53,028 nt of DNA from Candidatus Thalassarchaeum betae (GCA_022448665.1 JAKUUO010000009.1:1-53028), one strand, 5' to 3'. Numbered from the stretch's first letter, positions 16,393-25,500 are shown. Numbers and translations: made by a program. Notes: a model not told the origin generated them from the letters alone.

Positions 16393-16986
16393 GTGCTGAG
16401 GCGTGCGACTACCACCATCAGGGTCGATGACAGGCTTGTTCTGAGACCGGCGACGAGCGAGTACGGCTCTGAGCTGATGGAGGCCTTCGAGGAGACCTGG
16501 CCCGAGGTCAGCAGGGCGATGCCGTGGGTCAACCCCGACCAGCCGTTCGACACCCAGATCGAGGACTTCCTCGTCGAGACCGAGCGAATGGGCCGGACTG
16601 GGATGCTGCATCACTGGGTGATGGTCCGGCCTTGGGACGGAGCGCTACTCGGGCTGGTCGGGTTCGACCGAGTGACACGCTCCAACAAGGCATTCTGGAA
16701 TCTGGGTTACTGGGTACGCAGCTCAGAGCAGCAGCATGGCGTTGCGCGCAAGGCCATCGACGCCACATTGGCTTGGCTTGGTGAGGCAGAGGAGTACTGT
16801 GTCGAACTCAAGGTCGACCCCCACAACCATGCTGGTCGAAGCACGGTGATGCGCACGGTCCGAGATTGGGGAGGTGAGCGCTGCATTGACGGGGATTCGG
16901 CAATCACCGTCGCAGGAGTAAGGACTCATCACGAGTGCCATACCATTGTCATAGGGCCGGACAGAGGGACGCCGAAGAACAGCTAG
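16393..16986 (+). CDS. GNAT-family N-acetyltransferase (RimJ/RimL-like)
   Basis: 197 residues with the Gcn5-related fold. The opening RLVLRPATSEYGSELMEAFEE resembles RimJ/RimL proteins; YWVRSSEQQHGVARKAIDATLAWL is motif A, which binds acetyl-CoA; CVELKVDPHNHAGRSTVMRTVRDWGGE is motif B with the usual Asn. The family acetylates N-termini of ribosomal proteins, amino-sugars or small amines; the substrate cannot be deduced here. GTG 16393 is the start. It follows the SAP protein by 44 nt and may share its transcript, and ends 9 nt from the convergent korB. Confidence 0.85.
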   Translation: MLRRATTTIRVDDRLVLRPATSEYGSELMEAFEETWPEVSRAMPWVNPDQPFDTQIEDFLVETERMGRTGMLHHWVMVRPWDGALLGLVGFDRVTRSNKAFWNLGYWVRSSEQQHGVARKAIDATLAWLGEAEEYCVELKVDPHNHAGRSTVMRTVRDWGGERCIDGDSAITVAGVRTHHECHTIVIGPDRGTPKNS

Positions 16987-16995
16987 CCTGTCGAA

Positions 16996-17889
16996 TCACA
17001 TCATTCGAGAGATGATGCGCTCGGTCTGTTCACTGCTGAGGCCGAGTTCGCGGAAGGCCAGAGGACCCCCCTCGTCGAGTACCGGTTCCTGTTCTCCCAG
17101 GGTGAGCCTGGTATTGGTCTCGAAGAAGACGCCGGTGTGAATTACATCCCCCCAGAGCATCGCCTTCTCGATACCCGCCTTCCAATCGCTCGTATCATGC
17201 TCGATGTCCTCCAGTGGCTGCACCCGTGGCCGGAAGAACTGGTAGGTGTTGACCTTGTTGAACGTCACACATGGGCTGAACACGTCGAGTAGGGCGAATC
17301 CCTCGTGCTGGATACCCTCGACAATCAATCGAGTCAGTTGCTTGATGTTGCCAGTGTAGCCTCTCGCGACCCACGTCGCTCCCGCCGTAATCGCACTCGC
17401 GATGGGGTTGATTGGCAACTCGACGCTGCCGAACGGGGTGCTCTTGGTCTTCATGCCGACCTCGCTGGTAGGCGAGATCTGACCGGTCGTCAGTCCGTAG
17501 ATCTGATTGTTCATCACGATGTACAGGATGTCGAGGTTGCGCCGGCTGGTATGGGTGAAGTGATTCCCTCCGATGCCGTAGCCGTCCCCATCTCCTCCGG
17601 TCACTATGACATTCATCTCGTGGTTCGCTAGCTTCGCCCCGCTCGCGTGCGGGAGCGACCGCCCGTGCAGCGTGTGCATCCCGTACGAGTTGAAGAAGCC
17701 GGGGAAGTTCGACGAGCATCCGATGCCGCTGATTGTGAGAATCTGATGTGGCTGCAGACCGAGTTCCGAAACCGCTCGCTGTAGGCCGCTCAGCACGCCG
17801 AAGTCGCCGCAGCCGGGGCACCAATCAGGGTCCACCTTGCCCTTGAAGTCCTTGGGTTTCAGGCTGATTTGCACATTCGTATCGCTCAT
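16996..17889 (-). CDS. korB: 2-oxoacid:ferredoxin oxidoreductase, beta subunit
   Basis: 297-residue thiamine-diphosphate subunit. The ThDP/Mg site is plain in VTGGDGDGYGIGGNHFTHTS followed by RRN, and Cys in DWCPGCGDFG, SGIGCSSNFP and FSPCVTFNK are placed as the four [4Fe-4S] ligands. With the alpha subunit upstream it decarboxylates a 2-oxoacid (most likely 2-oxoglutarate) to the acyl-CoA and reduces ferredoxin, taking the place of a NAD-linked dehydrogenase complex in the TCA cycle. It starts at ATG 17889, 12 nt after the korA stop. Pyruvate or branched-chain oxoacids are alternative substrates, which sequence alone does not settle. Confidence 0.93.
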   Translation of the reverse strand: MSDTNVQISLKPKDFKGKVDPDWCPGCGDFGVLSGLQRAVSELGLQPHQILTISGIGCSSNFPGFFNSYGMHTLHGRSLPHASGAKLANHEMNVIVTGGDGDGYGIGGNHFTHTSRRNLDILYIVMNNQIYGLTTGQISPTSEVGMKTKSTPFGSVELPINPIASAITAGATWVARGYTGNIKQLTRLIVEGIQHEGFALLDVFSPCVTFNKVNTYQFFRPRVQPLEDIEHDTSDWKAGIEKAMLWGDVIHTGVFFETNTRLTLGEQEPVLDEGGPLAFRELGLSSEQTERIISRMM

Positions 17890-17901
17890 TCACTCACTCC
17901 C

Positions 17902-19689
17902 TCAGACTATGATCTCCTCATACGGCACCGACAACGCCTCTCCACCCGCCAGTTGGTCTTGAACGGCGGCCGTGATGTGATGCGGCTTGAACGGCTCGCC
18001 GTCGTACTTGCGGATGTGCCCATCCACTGTGAAACCGGTCTCGCTGCGCAGGTAGCGGTGGAAGAGCCCGGTGTAGTTGTTCTCGACTATGATGGTGCGC
18101 TTGCAGGATGACAGCAGTTCGTCCGCCTCGTCCGCGTGGAACGGGACCAGCCACTTGAAGTGCAGATGATTGGCGACCACGCCGGCCGCCGCCAGTTGTC
18201 CGATGGCCTCCTGGATGACGCCGGCGGTAGAGCCCCAGCCGACGAGGGTCACCTCAGCATCAGCGGGGCCGACGATTGCCGGAGGAGCCAGTTCAGCCAG
18301 CAGACCATCCATCTTGCTCTGTCTCTTCTCCATCATCGCCCGGCGCTTGTGCGGGTGGGTGTACTCGTCGCTGATGAGCACGCCGTCGGGCATGTGCTCG
18401 TCGGTGGATACGACATGCTCGTAGCCGGGGATTCCTGGGAGGGCACGGGGCGAGATGCCGCTGTCGGTGAACTTGTAACGCTCGTAGTTCCCAGCCTCCT
18501 CTCCTGCTTCGGTGATGAGCTCCCCTCGGTCGATGACCGGATGCATGTCGAGCAGTTTCGGGTCGATGGTCGAAGTCTCGTCGGATATCAGCAGGTCGGA
18601 GACGATGATTGCCGGCAACTGGTACTTGTCGGCGAGGTTGAACACCTCGGGAATCGTCTGGAAGGCGTCGAGAGGATTGCTTGGTGCGAGGATGAGTTTC
18701 GGGAAGTCGCCCTGACTGGCGCCGAGCACCTGCCACAGGTCGCCCTGCTCGGTCTTCGTGGGCACCCCGGTGGAAGGGCCGGCACGCTGCACGTTGACGA
18801 CGACGATGGGCACCTCCATCATGGCGGCTGCACCTACCCCTTCGGTCATCAACGCGAATCCACCACCTGAGGTGGCGCACATCGAACGGCAGCCGGCGTG
18901 GGCCGCTCCCACAGTCATGCAGATGACGCTGATCTCGTCTTCGACCTGACGCACCATGATGCCGAGTTCGCGGGCGTTGGCCGCCATCCAGTGCAGGATT
19001 CCGGTCGAGGGGCTCATCGGATAGGCGCAGTAGAACTTGACACCGGCACTGGCCGACGCCATGGCGAAGGCCTGATTGCCCGCCCACACGGCGAGAGGCG
19101 CACTTGGCTGTGGCGCCTGCTGCGCTGCAGGCTGGAAGTTGGCCGCAGAGTGTTCGTACGCCGCCTTTGCCACGCGCACGTTCTCCGCCACCAGTTCCTC
19201 GCTCTTGGCCGAGAACTGGAAGTCGAGTACGTCTTCAAGGGCTGAGAACTCGATTCCGAGGAGCTGGCATGCGACAGCGATCGCCACCGTGTTCTGCATC
19301 AGTTTGTTGGAGCCCTTTCCAGCAAGTTCGCCAACAGCCATCGGGCAGAGCTGAACTCCTTCTGCCGCCTCTCCAGGTTCGATCGTGTCGCTGTTGAAGA
19401 TGACCGAGGTGCCAGGGCCGAGGTGCTCGAGGTGTCGGTCCATCGTGTCCTGATTGAGGCAGATTATCAGGTCGATGACATCGCCATGGGTGCGGATCTC
19501 GCGGTCACTGCAACGGACGGTGAGGAAGGAGTGGCCGCCGCGGATGATGGATTGGTAGGCGTTGTAGGCGTACATGTGGATGCCCCGGCGAGCAAACAGG
19601 CGAGCGAGGATGTTCCCAGGAGTCGCGATGCCCTGTCCAGCCGCGCCGCCGATGCTGATTACGTAATCGAAAGAACCCACATTACTCAC
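17902..19689 (-). CDS. korA: 2-oxoacid:ferredoxin oxidoreductase, fused gamma-alpha subunit
   Basis: 595 residues. The N-terminal gamma domain (about 1-185) has GGAAGQGIATPGNILARLF and YQSIIRGGHSFLTVR. The alpha domain (about 200-595) has YCAYPMSPSTGILHW, the equivalent of the YPITPS signature, plus EDEISVICMTVGAAHAGCRS and the NVQRAGPSTGVPTKTEQGDL substrate loop. The fused architecture is that of two-subunit Kor/OGOR enzymes without a separate delta ferredoxin subunit. GTG 19689 is taken as start; a second in-frame GTG at 19680 lies just after GGTGA and may be the real one. A TATA-like GATATTATAG is at 19751-19760. Confidence 0.93.
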   Translation of the reverse strand: MSNVGSFDYVISIGGAAGQGIATPGNILARLFARRGIHMYAYNAYQSIIRGGHSFLTVRCSDREIRTHGDVIDLIICLNQDTMDRHLEHLGPGTSVIFNSDTIEPGEAAEGVQLCPMAVGELAGKGSNKLMQNTVAIAVACQLLGIEFSALEDVLDFQFSAKSEELVAENVRVAKAAYEHSAANFQPAAQQAPQPSAPLAVWAGNQAFAMASASAGVKFYCAYPMSPSTGILHWMAANARELGIMVRQVEDEISVICMTVGAAHAGCRSMCATSGGGFALMTEGVGAAAMMEVPIVVVNVQRAGPSTGVPTKTEQGDLWQVLGASQGDFPKLILAPSNPLDAFQTIPEVFNLADKYQLPAIIVSDLLISDETSTIDPKLLDMHPVIDRGELITEAGEEAGNYERYKFTDSGISPRALPGIPGYEHVVSTDEHMPDGVLISDEYTHPHKRRAMMEKRQSKMDGLLAELAPPAIVGPADAEVTLVGWGSTAGVIQEAIGQLAAAGVVANHLHFKWLVPFHADEADELLSSCKRTIIVENNYTGLFHRYLRSETGFTVDGHIRKYDGEPFKPHHITAAVQDQLAGGEALSVPYEEIIV

Positions 19690-19812
19690 CCACCAAGCGC
19701 CTGTTCACGTTGCTGTGACCCTACCCTGTGGATTCGGCCGACAGGACCGGCTATAATATCGGTTCCTACTTCCTCTCCTGCGCCCGCGAATAAGATGCGT
19801 GAGCGAATAGGC
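19690..19812 (-). promoter_or_regulatory. korAB promoter region
   Basis: The 123-nt gap holds GATATTATAG on the minus strand (19751-19760), the best TATA-like sequence in the area, 62 nt before the korA start, and a GGTGGGTGA stretch just before the start. No open frame is convincing here. Confidence 0.45.
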
Positions 19813-20196
19813 TCACTTCTCCTCGCCCTCTTCCTCCCACCAGCCATCATCTTCCTCTGACTCCTGGGCATCATCCTCTGATGAGGAGGCACCCGCTTCT
19901 TCCTCGTCTGTATCCTCATCCATGTCCTGCCCTGCAGCAGCCCACTCTTCTTCGGATACGTACCCGTCCTCATCTGTATCCAAGACGACTGCTTTACCGA
20001 GAAGCTTCCTCCTACGTGCCGTGGCGACTATCAACAAGAGAACAAAGCCCAAAGCGAATACGAATAAACAACCTTCAGCCCCCGAACGCGACATCCCCAT
20101 GGACACTAGCACTTCTATGCCTATTTCCCATAGCACACTCAATATAATCCAGCCACATATTTCGAAGATGATTTCGAAGCAGAAGTCCTCGGCCAT
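19813..20196 (-). CDS. Small membrane protein with an EF-hand loop and acidic tail
   Basis: 127 residues from ATG 20196. Two hydrophobic segments (about 8-32 and 42-60) are followed by a basic patch (RRRKLLGK) and a canonical 12-residue EF-hand loop at 73-84: D-T-D-E-D-G-Y-V-S-E-E-E, with acidic residues at positions 1, 3, 5 and 12 and Gly at 6. The rest is strongly acidic (EEE, SEDD, EEGEE). A single Ca2+-binding loop next to the membrane suggests calcium sensing or binding. An upstream in-frame TTG at 20202 is less likely. The gene follows the TPM-domain protein by 12 nt on the same strand, so the two probably work together. No family recognised. Confidence 0.7.
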   Translation of the reverse strand: MAEDFCFEIIFEICGWIILSVLWEIGIEVLVSMGMSRSGAEGCLFVFALGFVLLLIVATARRRKLLGKAVVLDTDEDGYVSEEEWAAAGQDMDEDTDEEEAGASSSEDDAQESEEDDGWWEEEGEEK

Positions 20197-20208
20197 GCTC
20201 AAACCTTC

Positions 20209-21651
20209 TCAGAATCCGCCGCCGCCACCACCGCCGCCGCCACCGCCGCCGCCGCCGAAGCCGCCACCGCCGCCGCTGCTGCTAGAACTGGCAGCGGCAG
20301 CTGCCGCTCGTTCTGCCCTAGTGGATCCTGCAGTATCTCTGAAACTCACTCTACTGGAGGTGTAGCTCCAATGATAGTGCGAATGGTCGTGGCTGTAATC
20401 CCCTGAACCCCAGTCCTCATCATCCATTGTGAAGAAATCCATCCCTTCAACAAGCTGCATCTCCTCATCGAGGTCATCTTCCGGTATCGACACCCCTGCG
20501 GTCCTGTAGGCATCATTGGTCCAGATGTATGTGCCGACCAGCAGTACGAGAGGCAAACCGCAACAACACCCCACCAAGGCTGTATCCTCTATGTACCAGA
20601 AACTGTTTACCACATACAAAATTGCATCGAAAATGTTGTAATTCCAGTTATGCCAAAGGGAGATACCAAGAGAATACAGAATCAGGAAAGTAACTACAGA
20701 AATCATAATCGCGAGGGAGGTTAGTCTCCCTTTAGATTCTCCAAAGGCCTGCTCAAGTTTTTTCGCGTTTCTGACGTTCTCCATCTCGGCTTGGTACTTC
20801 TCCAGGCTCATATCGAAATCACTGCCACCTAGGATTTTGTCTAACTTCCTGAAGGTATTGACCATCGGGTCACCCATCTCGTCCCCAATCACCCCTTCCC
20901 ATTTATTGAGCCGCTCAACCTGCCTCTCCGTCAACCCATCCTCCTTGGAAACGGCAATGTTCGAGATGATGGCGCGATTAATCGCGGCGGTGTCCCGGAA
21001 AGCACTTGGCGCAGCATCTCCCCACGCCTTCAAGTGAGGAGTGTGAGCTCGCTTAACTTGGAAAGCAGCAACACTCAATACCATCACCAAGAGAATTGGT
21101 AATGCACCCATCCACATCCAAGAAATCCAGTTGAAATCCTCTCCTTTCAGCACCGGTTCCATCCCGTTGACCGCTGCAAGCAACCCCTCGTACCAGAGGT
21201 CGTCGCCAAGCAGTGGCTTGACGTCGTTGTCGAACACGGACTGAACGTAAGCATCCCTATTCTCACCGGCATATCCCCCTCCGAGTTCCGTCCAGAAGCG
21301 TCTGTCCTGCTCGGACATGAACACCAGGATGGCTTTGTCCTGGCCTGCATCGTCCATTATTCCGTATTCATCGAACGCGAAAATAGCATATTCTTCCTCG
21401 CCATTTTGGTACCAACCATAATCTCCAAACGATTCTATCGTCAACACTACGATCGGCCTGCCGGTCTCGAGATACAGGTCGTTACAGAGGGTATTCAACG
21501 AGTCGAACTGCGAGGAGGACAGGACGTTAGCCGCGTCGATGACCCAGACCCCGTCCTCATCGGGCGCCGGAGGCACGCTCGCGGCCTGCGCCGACAGCGG
21601 TGCTAGGACGATGAGTAGTAAGATGGCCAGTGCGGGACTGGCGCTTCTCAT
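20209..21651 (-). CDS. TPM-domain (YgcG-like) membrane protein with poly-Gly tail
   Basis: 480 residues from ATG 21651. A signal peptide (about 1-23, LAILLLIVLAPLSAQA) is followed by a TPM domain (about 25-165) with VWVIDAANVLSSSQFDSLNT, GRPIVVLTIESFGDYGW, DKAILVFMSEQDRRFWTELGGGY. Hydrophobic segments follow at about 180-200, 320-345, 355-370 and 375-395. The C-terminus is Ser-rich, then almost pure Gly, as in other YgcG proteins. TPM proteins are linked to envelope maintenance and, in plants, photosystem II repair; phosphatase activity has been reported for some. I prefer ATG 21651 because it puts the signal peptide at the N-terminus; ATG 21702 would add 17 polar residues. GTTTATGC lies about 24 nt upstream. 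Confidence 0.85.
   Translation of the reverse strand: MRSASPALAILLLIVLAPLSAQAASVPPAPDEDGVWVIDAANVLSSSQFDSLNTLCNDLYLETGRPIVVLTIESFGDYGWYQNGEEEYAIFAFDEYGIMDDAGQDKAILVFMSEQDRRFWTELGGGYAGENRDAYVQSVFDNDVKPLLGDDLWYEGLLAAVNGMEPVLKGEDFNWISWMWMGALPILLVMVLSVAAFQVKRAHTPHLKAWGDAAPSAFRDTAAINRAIISNIAVSKEDGLTERQVERLNKWEGVIGDEMGDPMVNTFRKLDKILGGSDFDMSLEKYQAEMENVRNAKKLEQAFGESKGRLTSLAIMISVVTFLILYSLGISLWHNWNYNIFDAILYVVNSFWYIEDTALVGCCCGLPLVLLVGTYIWTNDAYRTAGVSIPEDDLDEEMQLVEGMDFFTMDDEDWGSGDYSHDHSHYHWSYTSSRVSFRDTAGSTRAERAAAAAASSSSSGGGGGFGGGGGGGGGGGGGGF
20215..20280. repeat. CCN/GGN trinucleotide tract encoding the poly-Gly tail
   Basis: A run dominated by ccg/cca triplets on the plus strand, read as glycine codons on the minus strand, forms the C-terminal tail of the TPM protein. 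It is a microsatellite-like tract and so may vary in length between strains. Confidence 0.8.
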
Positions 21652-21698
21652 ACGGCCCCCAATCTCGGAGGGGGCATAAACAGTGTCCCGGCACGGCC

Positions 21699-22493
21699 TC
21701 ATTCGCCGACGTCATCGTCGAAACTCTGCCACGGCAGCCGCTCGAACGCCTCAAGCGCCGGCGAGTTCAACGAGAAGTTGTGCGCCAGCGCCTGCTCGAG
21801 GCTCACCCAGTCGGGCGTCGAGCCGTCTATCCACTCGTAGCGGTGCCCGGGGATCAGCCTCCAGTCACCGGGCAATCCCCTGAGGAGCTCGCGCGCGTAC
21901 AGCACGCTCCTCCACTGCGCACCCGGGTCGCTGCCGGGCAGGTCGACGCGCCCGGAGTGCGCTGTGAACAGCAGGTCCCCGGCGTGGTAGACTCCGTGCC
22001 CGTGGAAGGTGACGTGACCGGGCGCGTGCCCGGGCGAGTGAGTGACCCCGAGCCTGATCGATCCAGCGGACCACTCCACGGTGGTGTCCGGCTCGCTGTC
22101 CCAGGTGTGGGTGAAATCGACCTTCTTGAAGACGACATGGCCGAGCAGGCTCGGCACCCGCGCCTCCTCGTGCCCCCAGACCTCGACGTCCGGGACCAGG
22201 TTGAGCATCATCGAGTACCCGGCGGTGTGGTCGCGATGGGTGTGGGTGTAGAGCAGGTGCGTGGGTGAGAGCCCCTCCTCGGCCAGAGCCGCGACCCAGC
22301 GCTTGGAGTCGAACGGGTCGACGATAGCGACTATCCCGGCGGCCCTGTCTATGAATGCGGTGTTCATGTTCATGTAGCCGCCCATCTGGGTGACCCAGAC
22401 CTCGACGCCGTCATCCGCGACAGTCACATCGAACTCCCCCTCCGCCAGCATCGCCCAACCCACCGGACCACGCCGCATAGGTGTGGCGGCCAC
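21699..22493 (-). CDS. MBL-fold metallohydrolase (glyoxalase II/LACTB2-like)
   Basis: 264 residues. The metal-binding motif HxHxDH is present as YTHTHRDHTAGYS; further ligands are His in SPGHAPGHVTFH, Asp in YHAGDLLFTAHSG and His in LIPGHRYEW. The N-terminal strand pattern (MNMNTAFIDRAAGIVAIVDPFDS) fits hydrolases of the glyoxalase II group, which split thioesters such as acyl-glutathione or related compounds; LACTB2-like nucleases are an alternative. GTG 22493 is the start; an in-frame ATG at 22478 is possible. It is divergent from leuS. The stop is 47 nt from the start of the TPM gene on the same strand. Confidence 0.87.
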   Translation of the reverse strand: MAATPMRRGPVGWAMLAEGEFDVTVADDGVEVWVTQMGGYMNMNTAFIDRAAGIVAIVDPFDSKRWVAALAEEGLSPTHLLYTHTHRDHTAGYSMMLNLVPDVEVWGHEEARVPSLLGHVVFKKVDFTHTWDSEPDTTVEWSAGSIRLGVTHSPGHAPGHVTFHGHGVYHAGDLLFTAHSGRVDLPGSDPGAQWRSVLYARELLRGLPGDWRLIPGHRYEWIDGSTPDWVSLEQALAHNFSLNSPALEAFERLPWQSFDDDVGE

Positions 22494-22647
22494 TCCCTCT
22501 CAGGGCAGGCTTCAAAGCGTGGCCTCCGAGTCGCGGGGCGTGGCACGAAAGCCCGCTTCACATACCCTGCTAGGCGGGCTCGCGCCCGTTCTACTGCTTC
22601 TGCGGGGAGCCTGATGGCTCCCTCTGAAGCCCGATGGGAGTGAGGAA
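22494..22647. promoter_or_regulatory. leuS: Divergent region MBL hydrolase/leuS with a leuS-proximal hairpin
   Basis: The stretch contains GGGAGCC-TGAT-GGCTCCC at 22605-22622, a perfect 7-bp stem with a 4-nt loop 25 nt before the leuS ATG, and a second inverted repeat (AGCCCGC … GCGGGCT, about 22551-22580). GGGAGTGAGG just before ATG 22648 is the ribosome binding site. The near-start hairpin could form in the leuS leader and affect translation. No clear TATA box. Confidence 0.4.
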
Positions 22648-25500
22648 ATGGCATACGACGCGCAAGAGGTAGAGACCCGCTGGCAGAAGGCGTGGGCGGA
22701 TGCCGGGGCCTTCGAAGCCGAAATCGACCACTCCAAGCCCAAGTTCTACTGTCTCGAGATGTTCCCCTATCCATCCGGCAGCATGCACATGGGGCACGTC
22801 CGCAACTACTCGATCGGCGATGCCATGGCCCGCTTCCACCGCCTGATGGGGAGCAACGTGCTCTACCCGATGGGCTACGACTCGTTCGGGATGCCCGCCG
22901 AGAACGCGGCCAAGAAGGAGGGCGGGCACCCGCACACGGTCACCCATCGCAACATCGCCAGCATCCGCGCCGACCAGGAGCGGATGGGGTACTCGTACGA
23001 CTGGCGCCGCCTCTTCGCGACCTCGGACGTCGACTACTACCGCTGGAACCAGCAGATGTTCCTGATGCTCAACGAACGCGGCCTGGTCGAACACAAGATG
23101 GCACCGGTCAACTGGTGCGTGGACTGCGACACCGTGCTCGCCAACGAGCAGGTCAAGAACAACCGCTGCTGGCGCTGCGGCCTCGAGGTCGTGCAGAGGG
23201 ACATGATGCAGTGGTTCTTGCACATGACCGAGTACTCCGACGAACTGCTCGAAGAACTCGACAACATCTCCTTCCCTGAGAACGTCAAGGCGATGCAGCG
23301 TAACTGGATAGGGCGCTCCCACGGCACTCACATCGATTTCCCAGTAGTTGGCTCCGAGGCCAGCATCGGAACATTCACCACTAGGCCCGATACCATCTTC
23401 GGGGTGACATTCGTCACCCTCTCGCCCGAGCACCCCCTGTGCGAGGAGCTGTGCGCGGGAACCGAGTGGGAGGCGGATTGGCGCGAGCTCCGAGACGAGT
23501 GCGTACGCATGTCCGAGTTCGAGCGAATCAACATGCTGAAGGAGAAGAAAGGGGTCTTCCTAGGCCGCCACGCGGTCAACCCCCTGAACGGAGAGGAGGT
23601 GCCGATCTACGCTGGCAACTTCGTCGTCGCCTCCTACGGCACCGGCGCTGTGATGGCTGTGCCGGGCCACGACCAGCGAGACTACGACTTCGCTGAGAGG
23701 TACGGCATCGAGATCAGGCGAGTACTGGTCGAGAGGGCAGGCGACGACCCTGCATCCCCTCTGAGCGAGGCCTTCGAGGGGTACGGCCCTATGGTGAATT
23801 CCGGTCGCGACGGATTCGACGGGCTCACTGGCGACGAGGCTAAGGACACAGTCACCACCGCTCTCGAAGCCACCGGTGCCGGCTACGGCACGATCGAGTA
23901 TCGGCTCAAGGACTGGGGGGTGAGCCGCCAGCGCTTCTGGGGCACGCCCATTCCAATGATCCACTGCGAAGCCTGCGGCACCGTGCCTGTGCCTGCGGCC
24001 GATCTACCGATCGAGTTACCGCTCGATGTGACATTCAGCGAGGAGCAGGGCGGAAACCCGCTGGCATCTCACGACGCCTTCGTCAACACGTCTTGCCCAT
24101 CGTGCGGCAATGCTGCCAAGCGCGAGACCGACACGATGGACACCTTCTACGACTCCTCGTGGTACTTCATGCGTTTCTGCGATGCCAATAACGAGAATGC
24201 CCCGTTCTCACGTGAGGCGGCGGACTACTGGATGGATGGAGGGGTCGACCTGTACATTGGCGGCATCGAGCATGCCGTGATGCACCTGCTCTACGCCCGC
24301 TTCTTCACCAAGGCGACCCGCGACGCCGGCATGAACGAGGTCGGCGAGCCGTTCGGCACGCTGGTCTGCCAAGGCATGCTCAACGCCCCCGCCCCTTTCT
24401 GCGCCAACTGCAATGCCGAGTACCACGTCGATAACTTCGGCGCCGACTGCCCGACCTGCGGCGAGCCACTAGGCACCCGTTCCGCCAAGATGGGCAAGTC
24501 CCTGGGCAACACGGTCAGCCCAGGGGACATGATCGGGCGCTACGGAGCCGACACGGTCCGGCTGTTCATCCTCTATGGGGCCAACCCCGAAGCTGGCATG
24601 GATTGGTCTGATACAGCTTTGGAGGCTAACCACCGGCAGATGTACACAATCATCGACGCCATCGACTCCGCCCTTGCCATGGGCGACTCGCCCGGTCCGA
24701 TGGATGATTGGCTGCTCGCTAGACTGCGAGCCAATCAGCACGCGTGGCGCGAGGCGATGGGCAGCGTCAGCGTGCGTGAGGGGGTGATGGTGAGCCACTT
24801 CGAGATGGTCTCGGACTGGAATTGGTACCGTCGTCGGGGAGGCTGTGACCGAGCCGCGGCTCGAGCCTTCCTGGAGGGATGGGTGCCCATGCTGGCTCCA
24901 GCTACCCCACACATCGCCGAGGAGTTCTGGCAGAGGATGGGCGGAGAGGGTATGCTGGCCACGCTGGAATTGCCCGGTCTCGACGAATCAGGCGATAATA
25001 CCGTCCTCGCGCGCGAAGCGTACCTGCGCACCGTCATCCGTAGCGCGCGCAACCTGCGTGCCCTCGCCGAGCGCCATACAGAGGGACGAATCAGCAGAGT
25101 GGTCTTCCAGACGGCAGCCGCATGGAAGACCGAACTCGCCCGAGACGCGATTCAACTTCATTCGGAAGGCTTCGACTTCAAGGCTCAGGGACAGGCGCAC
25201 GTGCAATCACTCCCCATCTTTGAGAACGAGTCACTGCGAGGCGATATATTCCAGATCTGGATGGCCCTGACCACAGGCAGCAAGAAGAAGCGAGGCCGCA
25301 TTCACACTTGGTCGGATGGCGAGAGGACACTGATCTCCAGCGGCCTCGACGAAGCAGCCGTCCTCAATGCCAACGCTGACTTCCTCGCGACCGAGCTGGA
25401 AGTCGACTCGGTCGATGCATACCCGGTCGGAGAGGGCGAAGACGTGGCAGGAAAGGCCCGTGTCGCTTTCCCGTTGGAGCCCGGTATCGCTTTCCTGTAG
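22648..25500 (+). CDS. leuS: Leucyl-tRNA synthetase, bacterial type
   Basis: 950 residues that charge tRNA-Leu with leucine. Class I signatures are HMGH at 47-50 (PSGSMHMGHVRNYSIGDAMA) and KMGKS at 614-618 in place of KMSKS. The bacterial type is shown by the order ZN-1 zinc module (CVDCDTVLANEQV…CWRC) then CP1 editing domain (TTRPDTIFGVTFVTLSPEHP), by QRNWIGRS, and by DWGVSRQRFWGTPIP. Archaeal LeuRS normally has the editing domain at another insertion point. An additional Cys4 zinc ribbon (CANCNAEYH…CPTCGEPL) sits just before KMGKS, where bacterial enzymes often have a leucine-specific domain. The C-terminal tRNA-binding part is present. The DCC protein follows after 8 nt. Confidence 0.95.
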   Translation: MAYDAQEVETRWQKAWADAGAFEAEIDHSKPKFYCLEMFPYPSGSMHMGHVRNYSIGDAMARFHRLMGSNVLYPMGYDSFGMPAENAAKKEGGHPHTVTHRNIASIRADQERMGYSYDWRRLFATSDVDYYRWNQQMFLMLNERGLVEHKMAPVNWCVDCDTVLANEQVKNNRCWRCGLEVVQRDMMQWFLHMTEYSDELLEELDNISFPENVKAMQRNWIGRSHGTHIDFPVVGSEASIGTFTTRPDTIFGVTFVTLSPEHPLCEELCAGTEWEADWRELRDECVRMSEFERINMLKEKKGVFLGRHAVNPLNGEEVPIYAGNFVVASYGTGAVMAVPGHDQRDYDFAERYGIEIRRVLVERAGDDPASPLSEAFEGYGPMVNSGRDGFDGLTGDEAKDTVTTALEATGAGYGTIEYRLKDWGVSRQRFWGTPIPMIHCEACGTVPVPAADLPIELPLDVTFSEEQGGNPLASHDAFVNTSCPSCGNAAKRETDTMDTFYDSSWYFMRFCDANNENAPFSREAADYWMDGGVDLYIGGIEHAVMHLLYARFFTKATRDAGMNEVGEPFGTLVCQGMLNAPAPFCANCNAEYHVDNFGADCPTCGEPLGTRSAKMGKSLGNTVSPGDMIGRYGADTVRLFILYGANPEAGMDWSDTALEANHRQMYTIIDAIDSALAMGDSPGPMDDWLLARLRANQHAWREAMGSVSVREGVMVSHFEMVSDWNWYRRRGGCDRAAARAFLEGWVPMLAPATPHIAEEFWQRMGGEGMLATLELPGLDESGDNTVLAREAYLRTVIRSARNLRALAERHTEGRISRVVFQTAAAWKTELARDAIQLHSEGFDFKAQGQAHVQSLPIFENESLRGDIFQIWMALTTGSKKKRGRIHTWSDGERTLISSGLDEAAVLNANADFLATELEVDSVDAYPVGEGEDVAGKARVAFPLEPGIAFL

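Noticed and set aside
20215..20280. CCN tract as a CRISPR-like or mobile repeat
   Set aside because: It is in frame with the TPM gene and encodes the Gly tail common in that family.
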